DNA of 64,000 bases, taken from positions 49,538,277-49,602,276 of the forward strand of contig CM055098.1 in assembly GCA_029204225.1 (NCBI GenBank). Direction: 5' to 3'. A model generated the notes under the pieces. The model worked only from the letters and a program-made list of their open reading frames with translations. It made no database searches and was not told the DNA's origin. The translations under genes were made by a program, and so were the position numbers. The stretch comes from Diphasiastrum complanatum (Eukaryota > Streptophyta > Lycopodiopsida > Lycopodiales > Lycopodiaceae). This document shows, in pieces, positions 44,901-56,300 of the stretch. The stretch's first letter is position 1; each line of letters starts with the position of its first letter.

Positions 44901-47900
44901 TGGATTTATTCACTTCTTCAATCCTATTTTTAATCTAGATCCATGAAATCTCCGAAAGCAGCTAAAGAAAGCAAATCACTACACATTGGTCCAAAACTCA
45001 ACTTTCACCGACCGACAATGAGAATGTGACACCTAATAGAGCCAATTGGCATTGTTATGGCACCACAACCAACACTACCTTAACTAATTTCATGATGACA
45101 ACCACGATTTGAGTACTCAACACAATGTATATATCCATACAAATCAGCTCAAAACATGATAGACAGAGATTGTCGAGAGTGAGAATGTGATAAAGTGAGT
45201 ACATGGTCGTCATACTTGTCGCTAGTGATTTGTGATCCTCATTTGCTACATTTGGTTCTAATATTGAACTCAATTTAAGAAATCTATTGCCTTCAGTTAT
45301 TGTATCTAATTTGAATGTATTTAACTCCTTGTTGCTCTGTTGAATCATGTTAATTCGAGTTTTGATGACTATCTAAAGAATGTTTGTGTTATTTAATGCT
45401 TCCACTAAGCAATTATCTTCTGTTTCGTATTTGTTTGTGTAATCAATCGTTTCGATTTTGGTGATTTCAAATTAGAATAAAGTAGAGTTGAATTTAGTAC
45501 TTGTTCCAATTTATTTGAATGTGATTCAAATTTGATAGGCATAGCACATGCACCAAGGAAAATTGAAATAGCTCTTTTGATTCTGTCGAATTTTCCCATC
45601 AATTCCATCCGGCAATGCACAGTCAAGAGGAGGGGACTTAACACACAACTAGGGTTTTTACCAAATTGCAAGCCTTGTGTCCAAGTAAGACATTAAATTG
45701 AGGAAAGGGAAATATCAATACAAGTAGAAGGCCTCACAAAAACCCCCAAGACAAAAGAAAGGTCAAATCTAGTTCTACCATTTTAGTGATAGACAATCTG
45801 TAGTCTTGGTTAAATGCATGAGATACCATTAGAAGAAATTGTCCCACCTACAAGCAGAAGGGACATACAGAAGTCATAGAAACTCCGTCACAAGTTTCAT
45901 TACCTAACTACTACCACCTCTTAGCTACCAATCACTTCCGCATCTCCTGCCTTAGCACTTGTCGCCCACCTCAACACTTGTTGCCAACCTTCAATCACTC
46001 ATAGGCATGCTTATCTCTTCTAATGTGATAACATTAGAGCCTGCTGCCGCAGCTTCAAAGAAGTGATTTCCCCATCATTGAAATATTTTTTTTTTCAAAG
46101 AGAACAATGTGGCATCTTGACACTTAGGCCTTTCAAATTCCGTTTTTAATTTGAAACCATCACACTTTCTCAAAATTCCTCAAAACATCTTGAAACATGT
46201 AGTCTTTAAATTGTCTAGTGAGATGGCACCTTGACATTATTTGCATCTTAAAAGCCTCTCAAGGCTCACATTGTAGGCCACTAACTTAAATCCTTGCAAA
46301 TGATTCACATCTACCTTAAGTTTCCTAGTGTTTCCCATCTTGTTGAGGAGGCATTGGCTCTACCATCTTGAGCAAATCATGATCAGGCCATTAGCATCTT
46401 ATTGACACATCAAACTAAGAAGGGGTAATACAATTGTCAACAACATAACACCACCAGGCAGTGAAACATTTGGTGAGACCAATGATGGTCAAAGCCATTG
46501 AACAAGTTACTTTTATCGAACTGAATGGTATCACAAAAGATCTTTAAATCTAAGAGCTTTTTGCTATGATTGTTTGTTTGACAAATTACTTGTACTAGGA
46601 TATTTAATGCACAAATATCCACTACAAATCAAGTAGTCCCAGCCCAATCAGGAGCACGTAGCTCCAAGGTGTCAACAGCACAGTTGATGGTGTTTGAGAC
46701 TTCAGGCATCAGTGACCAGGAATCTTTCCTCGTACCCAACTCAAAGAGCTAGCCCTAACAATTTTTGACATATTTCATTTGGTGTGCAAATAGAGGATAA
46801 TACTATTCAATTTTCCCAAGGCAACAATTTTATCAAACATTTTCAGAAAAAAGAGTGATCAGCAACCCTGACCACCCAAAATAGCATAAACTATACCTTA
46901 GCTCGGTAAAATTACCTTCAATTGCAAACTCCAAACAGATTCAAAAGTAGAAATAGAAAGCAGCAAATTCTTTAGCTACCAGTTAGCTGATTACTTCACT
47001 GCACCCTGTAAGGCAGGCCCAAGAAACTTTTAGCAGACTTTAAATAAGAGATTATCTTGATCAAGAAACTCTTGACCAGGATGCAGATGCAAGTGTTTCT
47101 TGAAGCTCTATTCTGATCCTGACATAGGATGCATAACCACAACTGGGTTGAATTGATTCATTTCTCTTTTTGAAGTTCAAATTATTGCATTACAAAACAA
47201 TTCGAGAAAACTGTGATTTATTTTTTAATCTTAAAAAAACACGTGAAATTTGAAGTGGTGAAATTTGAAGAGTTTCAGTTCTTAAAAAAAAAGAATCAAA
47301 TCTATAGTCAATAAGAAACAATTCAGAGGGGTCTGAATCATGATCCACTGTTACCATGATAGGATATCGGAAATCTAAGACCAATGTCAGTCAAGATATG
47401 AACTATAAAATGACTGCTAAAAAGCTACCAGCAAAGCCTGTCCTTTTTTTTTAAAATAGGGCCGTACAATGAAATGACATTCGAACTTCGAAAAGGACAA
47501 GCTACTTTGAATAACCAGTGACTATTATATTGAGCCAAGTACTTTAAATTGCAGTCCCATTGTCTCTTCTTGGATTGTCATTACTTGATTCAAGCTTCCA
47601 TGTACCAAAATTGATGAGGATTTTGATTTTTCTCTATCTCCAAAAATTGTCTCTTGGATTGTCATCAATTGATTCAAGCTTCAATGCACCAACATTGATG
47701 AGGATTTTTCTCTATCTCCAAACATTGGTCAGTTGAGTATTTGCAAAACTTGAAGCCAGTCTGCTCTTGATGAAAGTCCGAACACAGTTTCTGATTTTAT
47801 CCAAGAACAAAAGTATTCAAAACAGGCAGCACAAAGATCCTTGTAAGATGCTTGCCAAATACCTTAATTGAGATCGACTCCAGCTATAAATATGATCCCA

Positions 47901-48450
47901 ACTAGTGATTTATACTTGAAATTTACGATTTTAAAAACCAACCAGGAAATGATTATGCCAGAAAAACGTGCCAATAACTGTTCTCTGCAGTTCTTATGTA
48001 AAATTGTTCAGTGAAAGCACTAATATCCTTCAGCTTCACAAGTTTGCAGGAAATATCAATCTGATTCTGCTGATGTCCTTTCCCATGCACTGTCAGACAT
48101 CAACTACTCCAAAGAAAGGTAGCTTTGGTAATACTCTTGCATGCTATGTAGCCTAGCAAAACATAATATAGAATCAGTTTGTCTGGAAATACTTTCATTA
48201 CTTAAAGTTCCTCACAAAAACTGCGCACCAAGAAAGAGAGAGGGCTCACATGAGCAGTCATTCATCATAAATGAGTGGCTCTAAGAAAGCCTTAATAGAT
48301 TGCTTCAACATATGGTCATATGATTACATCAATGATTCAGCATTGCCTCTTCAAGCAAGCCATGAAAATTGACGTGCTAAGAACCTAGTCAACCAGTATT
48401 TGAAATCTGGCCCCTCTTCTTGAAAGTTTCATGCCAAAGATCAATACAAA
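44901..48450. other. Intergenic region
   Basis: About 3.5 kb without a supported gene; open frames are short and lack motifs. A tandem duplication lies at 47559-47723. Confidence 0.55.
47559..47723. repeat. Two-copy tandem duplication
   Basis: Units 47559-47645 and 47646-47723 share ATTGTCTCTTGGATTGTCAT, TTGATTCAAGCTTC and TGATGAGGATTTT, with small indels. Confidence 0.88.
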
Positions 48451-48476
48451 AGTTCTGTAAAAGAGCACGGCTCGTA

Positions 48477-48482
48477 TTTATT
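48477..48482 (-). terminator. Candidate poly(A) signal of the HAP8-like gene
   Basis: AATAAA on the minus strand, about 135 nt after the predicted stop codon. The 3' UTR would end at about 48450. Confidence 0.45.
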
Positions 48483-48615
48483 TACATATTCCTCAAACTT
48501 GAAAGACACTAGTAACCCAGATGATAGTATATGCTTAAGAGAAGAATGCCAATGACTAGTCATTTATCAGGATGCTCAAAGCAACTTTCTTGAAGTGCTC
48601 TGTATTGTCACTCTT

Positions 48616-48689
48616 TCAATTAAAACCTGAACCCTTCTCTTGGGCTTTTCTCTTGGCTGCCACAGGCAAGAAATTATTAAGGAGTTCAT
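48616..48689 (-). CDS. HAP8: HAP8-like last coding exon
   Basis: Acceptor AATTCAG/ATGAAC. With the G from exon 3 it reads DELLNNFLPVAAKRKAQE and ends GSGFN before TGA at 48618-48616. If the 76-bp intron is retained, the protein instead ends 25 codons later at TGA 48688-48686. The basic AAKRKAQEK end could aid nuclear import. Confidence 0.75.
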
Positions 48690-51600
48690 CTGAATTGTGT
48701 ATTTTGAAGCACAGGCTCACTTATCATCAAATCTTTCACAGGGGGAGCAACCAAACTGTGCTCACCTTGTTTGCAAGTAATTGATCTGTCAAATGAATGA
48801 TAAGATGCACGCTTGGCTAGTCCTGCTTTAACCATTTCCGTTACTTCCTCGAATGCCTGACTATTTGTCCCTCTCTTTTGCTTCATCCAAGTTGGAGATG
48901 GATTTGTACCATCAAGATTTAGTTGAGCTTCGCACATGCTGGTGTCACAACACTCCATATTTGATGTGGTTTTCAGAAGATTTTGGCCTAAATGCCTACA
49001 AGCTGAATCTGCATGTTCTAGATTAGAGCCTGGAATTGGGGCCTTTGGTCCAACTTGCTGCATTTGTATTGAAGATTCAAAAGAAGATGCCATCTGTTTC
49101 ATCCTTTGAAGTCTACCACCTGCTTCAACTGGGGCTAATGCCCCATGCCTAAACTGAGATACTTGACCTTTGGCAGATCTGATTGAATAAACTACATTTT
49201 CTCTCTCGTCGTCATCATCATCATCAACAATTACAATGAGGTTTGGCTGCATATTCGAGCTATTCGTCGTTGTGACATTTTGCCCTGCATGACCATTTCT
49301 GTGACAAATCCTGCTTGAGAGGACATCCACTCCCATAGATATGGGCTTTGGCTCATTAAAAAGACTAGCTTGTCCACAGCAATAGGAGGAACCCTCAAGA
49401 CTTTTTTTGGAATAACTATGGGACTTTTTGGCAAGGCCAGGGAAAATAAGACTATCATCCTTCCTGAGATCAAAATTTGGTGAAGAAAATAGATTTGAAG
49501 TTCCTGGCCCTGTATTACTTTCCATTGGTTGAACAGCTTTAGAAAATAAAGATATTTGATCATCCCGGGGACAGTGATTTCCTTTACTAGTTGGATCTTG
49601 AATGCTGTAATCTAGCGACAAAAAACTGGCACTTAGACTAGGTGCATCTTTCCTTGAATGAGACTCTGCCTTGAAAAACATGTCTGGAAGTAGCTTTCCA
49701 GGAAGTGATTCAGAAAGAGGCGCATCATCTACAATCATTGCTTCTCCCATACTTCCATCTAGCCTCTCATATAGAGGCTTAGCAAGGTCCCCATTTGTGG
49801 CAACAAAATTAGTCCTTGCCGATGGCAAACTTGGGCATCTTGATGATTCTAAATAGATCCCAGAACTAACATTTTGGCAATTATAGCAATTTTCAGTTTC
49901 CTCTACTGTTCTCTGTAATGGTTGCTTAGCCTTATCAGGATGAAGAGCTATCATCTCACATGCACTTTCTTTATGCACCAACATCTCAGACTGATTCTTT
50001 GCAGAATGTGCTCCATTTGCACGTTCAGAACCGAGAACAAAGATTGGCTGACCGAATATATGAATGACTGCTGGTTGGACTGAATGTTTAGAGAGAACTG
50101 AAGATGATGAACTTCGCTGTGCTGACAAATTTTCCTGTGTTCCAGATGATCCGGAGTCAGGGAGGACATTGAAAGGACTGTATCGCTGATCATCTAAGAG
50201 TAATTGCTTTGTTTCAGGCATAGTACTGTTCTCAATAAGCCATCCAGGTGAAAAATCTGCAGAAGATTGAACAGAGTCAGGTGGAGTGGTCTGGAATGGT
50301 GCAGTGTGACTCTCAGGAAGAAGCCCTCTCAAATAAGACCCAAGATGTCCATTCCCCTGGATGTGAGTTTCTTCACCTTTCAACTTGAAATTGCTACTAG
50401 AAGCCCAGCTGGTTTCCTCCGTGCTCAGAGATCCTTGGCTCGCAAGTGAATGATGGCAAGAAACCTGTAAAGCGTTTCCTTGCATAGTAGGATTCTGACG
50501 CATATGAAGTGAATTATTAAACATAGGGCTAGTTGTTGTGCACAAAGAATCAATTGAAGAAAGACTACCTGATGCAGATGGTGAGTTTGTGTTTCCAACA
50601 GCAGGTATCAGTTTACTGCAGTCACCTGAGAGTTGAGATACTTCTGAGGCAGATCCATTGTTGGCTGAAGTCTGGAACTGGTTATAGGCTCCTCCAGGCA
50701 TATTCCATAGTTGGGTACCTAAACTGGCCATTTTAACAGCTGCAGTCCAGCTACCTGTCTTTGAATTCATTCCTGTGGAGGAATCAAAAATACTCATTGA
50801 TGCCGTTATGCCAGACAGAGCAGCTGAATTCAGTGGATCTTGCCTAGAACACATTGATGCTTGCTGGTTTCTCACCCTATCATGAAAACCAGAGCAGCTG
50901 ACAGAAGGCAGACCCATATATATTGAGTTCAAAGTTTGGTTACATCCAGCTACCAAAGGTCTTCCTTTTTCCACTGATTCTTTTACAATATTCAAACCGT
51001 CTCCAGCATTTGAGGAGGTGACTTCAGTCTCTCTTTCAGCTGCTACGTGGCTCCCAATAGTAGCATCCTTTCCTTTTAAAAGAGGCTTGCATGATGAATG
51101 TTCCTCAAGCATTACTTTATCTTTAGTGATTGACGAACTTATTGAATTTTGATAGTTTGCGTCTTGCAAGTTTCTTTGTGCAATTAAGGAAGTTCCCAAC
51201 AATGATCCAGTTTGTGCCCTACTCTTCAGGCAATCCATTCGAGAGGAGCTGTACAAAGGTGCAGAAACACTGTGCACTGTGATTTGTTCAGATGCAACTC
51301 CAATCCCTGTTGACAACATCTCAGCATTCAGCATTGCCTGTCCTCCATTTGTGTCAGTTAGTAAACCAGCATGAAGCATATCCAACACAAGTGCTTTATT
51401 CTGGATTCTTGATTGTGCTGTTGAGGTTAACATTTCTTTATTGTTGTAAAGCTTTGGCTGTCTAGTGATTTTATCTAATTTCAGACCTCCCGAGTTCTCC
51501 AAATGTTGATCCACGCCTTCCATATCAGGTTGCCAATATTTTCCGTTCTTTCCAAAATTATTTCTGTTTGAAGCATTGAGCATTTCTTTTAACTCTGATT

Positions 51601-53287
51601 CTTTGGATCTCTGAACAGCTTCATGCATAGTCACTGTGCTAGGAGAAAACTGATTTGCATCCTCTTTACCTCTTTCAAGATGGCCCCTCATAAAATTTCC
51701 AAAGCGATGCTGTGCAGTCTCATTATTGACTTCAGTGCATGAATGCTCTATGTGCATGTTACCTTTCATTGTTTCCATAGAAGATAAATCCGAAGTTCCT
51801 ATTGATCTGGCTCCTTCTAGAGTCTTAGATTGCAAGTTGCTTCCCATGTTCATTATTGTTGGCCCTAGGCAGGTTTGAGCTGAAAGGCCAACTTGAACAT
51901 TATCAAAAGTTTCAGAGATTTGAGCTTGAGCCACATCGGCATCCTTCTCTATACCAATGTTTTTTCTGGAAAGTTTTCTGCCTGTTGATTGAGATTGCAG
52001 CTCAGTTTTTCCATTAGAATTAGATGATACTCCTCTCTTCTTCTCAGAATCTTGAACTGAAGTTTCACTTTCATAAGGATGAAGAGCTTCCATTGTGTTT
52101 ATTTCCTTGCTATACGTAGGTTGGCCTTTTCCCATCTGCAACTTATCATTTTTTGAGCACATATCTCTTGCTTTGGTTGTCATGCCATTTACCATTTCAG
52201 CAGGAGGCAACCATGTTACTTTGTTATTTGATGAAGAGGGATTAGGATCCTCAGAAAGACCTGAGAATTTGCCATACACCAGATTTGAATGTTCTGACAG
52301 GACATGGCCTTCCTTCAGATTTTTCTTGCACCTTCGAGAATCTGCTCTCTGCTTCTTCATGAGCCTGGAAGCCTGAGGTAAGGAAAGAGGTGATTGTGCA
52401 ACTCTGTTGAGTTCACATGGGATAGGGCGCCCTGGAGTTTCTGAGTTTTCCACCTGGACAAAAGATTACTGTCTACTTAAAGAGAAGTGAATATGAACTC
52501 CTAAACATAGTATAGGTTGAGATGTAACTAGATGTGAAAAAGGAATCGCAGAAGGAAGCTTTGCAACAACCATCACACTGAGGAAAAGAAACCCTAAAAA
52601 TAACTTCATAACAAATTTTTTCGTAATTAACTTCTGAACTTACGACACAGATAACGACTTGCCAAAAACACATGTCAGTGACATAGCAACATTTTCTGGT
52701 CTTGTCAAATGCATCAGCTTATAGGAGTCATTCGTGACCATGGGCCATTGGCCATGGCCTGTTCTGACCAGGGGAGAAGAGAGGAGCCATATCAGCATCA
52801 TTTTGGTGTGTCCCACTATTATTATAACAACTTTTCTCTATTTAAACATTTCGTTTCAGCTTCTTGAAGCTTGTAGAGAGATTTTTTCATGGGTGCCATG
52901 ATTCTTTCTAGCCTTCTTTCATTGGACTGCGCTGAACTTCCTACTAATCTTAGATTGATTACAGCAGAAAGATTAGCTGATGTTTGATACAACTTGTAGT
53001 ACATGGTTTCAACTTCAAGCAGTCAGTATGTTCTACTGAGATTTGAGGCATTTGCAAACGAGTGACCCCTAAGAGCACCATCCATGAGATTCAAAGTGCT
53101 TTCTATTCTTCAAGCTTTCACAAGAATGGCTCTGCAATACATCCAACTTTGAGATGTCCACAAAATTAACCAGCAGAAACTTGGGACAAACAATTTAGGA
53201 CCCAAGTTCGTAGGAGTTAAAAATATAAAATCAAAGAATGGATGTTACATCAAAACTTAAAAGACAAGGCAGCTCTGGGAAGCAGTT

Positions 53288-53368
<81 letters not shown>

Positions 53369-56300
53369 GAGAGAGAGAGAATCTTGGCATGTTTTTGAGG
53401 GTGCTTCATGCAAAAGTCTGCCTGTTCCTCTGGACCTTGGAGTGAATGACTTGTCATTGGACTTTTAGGGTCTAGTTCAAAGAATGAAAGCACACTGAGT
53501 GCAGTCTATGAAAAAGTTTCAGCTCTTTATTAAAGGCATAAGAACCAAAGCACAGAAGGACATGCTTTCAGTGCCACAAGCCTGGGCATGGTTCTTCTCA
53601 CAGCAAGAACACAGCCATAACCAGAAGAGCTAGCCAATATTATTGCAAGCAAAAGATTGAAAAGTAAATCAATTCACCAGTTCAATATGGACTAGTGAAG
53701 GTACAGAGAATATTGTACTGGAAAGCAGGCGTTAGAATAACTCCTGTAAGGATGATACCCTGGAAGAGATACAGATTTTTTTTGAAGCACGGCAAAGAAG
53801 CCGTTCACAATATAGAGTGGCAGCAGAACTTATGTGTCATGATTTTAGATGTACTGCCCCAAGCTGGACTGAGAGAAATTTAAGTCCATCCATCTGAGCT
53901 AGTTAGCTACGTAGAAACATTGTCATGAACTAGTTTCCTTTTTATCGGGTATCTACTCTTTTGTGTGGCTGAGTGGAATTAAACTCCAAACCTCGAGAAA
54001 AGGAGAGGAGGCCTTCACCAACAGACTACTGATTGGACCTAATATATATTGGGATTAGGTTATATTGCATATGGTCGTCAAACTCACAAGTATTACAACC
54101 TTATCAACATAAACTATCCAGCTGAATATCCTTGGCTGTCTTAGATTGAGAAAAAAGTACTGTTCACTTGGCATAATTAGAATCATTCTAAAAACTTTGA
54201 TAATATTCCATCAGTTGCTGGTAATAGGTATCAGGCAAAAAACATCATATAACATCATTTTGCTGACTTTATTACAGCTCAATACGGAAACCCATATCTC
54301 TTTGTGAGATTGGAGTTTATCCAGTATTCAAAGATGTTAGTAATGTAATGAAATTACGTTGAAAACAAAACACAAGTACTAACTTTGAGTAGTCAAAAGG
54401 TCAAATCCAACGAACAGCATAAATAGGAAATCCCTTAATTGGCAAGCGTCACTTCTGGTCTCATCACCTTGAAGTATGTAGCGTAAAGCATACCTTAGAT
54501 GGAAGATTTGTGGCACTTGTAGACTTTGTAGCATCCCAGCTAAAATGGTTGTCAGAATCCACAGCTGGAAATTGCTGCTGTTTTCTCTTCATTCCTATGT
54601 TAGATCTAGGTTTTCCTCTTTTAGTAATCCTTTTGTGTTTGCGATTATCTTCCAAATCAGACATAGTCCGCCTTCTTTTAGAAGCCTCTTTGACAGAATC
54701 TACTTTTTTCCTCATTTCGTATGGTTTGAGTGCAGAGATCTGACGCTTGTGTTTTATGCGTCTACCTTTCGAATCCAAGATGCAGCTAGAAAGCGTTGAG
54801 TTCCAGTGCTTTGTTGTCTTCTGATCTGGCATATTGGTAGATGCTTTGGCACAAATATCAGCAATTGAGCGTATTTTCTGCTTAGGCTTATACTTTTGCA
54901 ATCGAACCGGATCTCCTAACAATGGAGATCCAACTGTAAGACAACGGTCAATGTGTGCATTCAATGCTGTATTAGATGTTGACGCGAATTTGAGACACAC
55001 TGGGCACACCTTGGGAGTCAACGAATCTGAGATCAGTGCTCCAGAGCCAAACTCAGCTCCCCTTTTTCCAGATTCAATATCATCTATTTGATCAGGAGAA
55101 TTTTCCAACACATTGGTGATCTCCTCGGTTAGATCATGTCTGTTTACTTTTTCTTCATTTTTTTGTTCTTTTTCTTCTTCCTTTGCAAGCTCTTTCCTTG
55201 CTATACCTATATTTTCCTTGCTATACTCAGCTTTTCCTTCAGGAGCTCTGACTAGTTCCTCCCTCGACTGAACCATGCCTGTATCGTCTTCCAAGTCAGA
55301 TTCTATTTCAGAGTCTTTAGGATTCCACACCCTATATTCCACCTTTGAAAGTTCACCTCCAAAACTTGTACTTTTACCCTGAGCACCATCAGTTTCATTT
55401 GAAAATTTTAACTTTTGATGCATTAGTAGCGAAGATGTTGATTCTTGTGTTTGAATGTCAATGCTGAATGCTTCTGCTTTGGAGTTACTGCTACACTCTT
55501 TTCCACATCGTGTTGTTTCCACTTTATGTTTTACTACTTTAAACTTTTCATGGGGGGACAAATCTTCTCCTTGCATATCAGTACCAGCTTTTCCCGATGA
55601 ATCCACAAGTGTATCCTCTTTGCTAGAATCGACAGATGTATTATCAACTTTGACTTCGGTATGACCTTTTCTTCTGAGCAACTCATGGCCCAAGCAATTG
55701 AGTGAGACACTTCTAATTTTAGTATTTAGCAATCTTTTGCGATCAAGGCTTTGAATTCTTGTCTCTAGCAGCTTCTTTCCTACTTTCCATTTCGAATTTC
55801 GTTTTCTCCTGCGATTAAACTGCCTGTGTCTTTTGGGATGTTTGCAACTGATTTCTCCAACACTTATATCCTCAACTATGTTACAACAATTTGCAGGTAC
55901 TAATATTGGCCACTGCTTCTCGGATAGGTTTCTAGTTTTGAATGCTTTCAAGTGAAATTCTGACTCTGGAAGTGTGCTTCCTTCTTTTGAACTAACTTGA
56001 GGCTCTGTTTCCTGAGCGTCAAAGCTTTGCTCTTCCTTTGAAATGATTTCCCATTCATTTTGCTGACAATCATGATGAGCCTGAGAACGGAATAGGGTTG
56101 AAGGACGTGGAGGGTCAAGGGGAGGCAGCAGAGGCTCTTTGCCTCTGTCCAGCCACAGTCTCAGATGCTTTTGAGAGAAAGGCCAAGTTTTTTTCAAATC
56201 CTCACGGCGAACTGCCAACACATATTCCCTGTACATCACACATAGCAAAGCAGATATTAGAACCCAGTAGGGAATAAATAAAGAGTTTTGAGCGGCTTAG

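Noticed and set aside
52451-52453. Start of a separate 1255-residue protein at 52453
   Set aside because: The codon is GTG right after a splice acceptor, in phase with the donor at 54494; it is an internal exon.
53231-53493. Ser-Leu and Arg-Glu repeat frames
   Set aside because: Translation of the (GA)n microsatellite in HAP8 intron 2; similar frames at 26511-26920 and 29878-30201 come from (TC)n.
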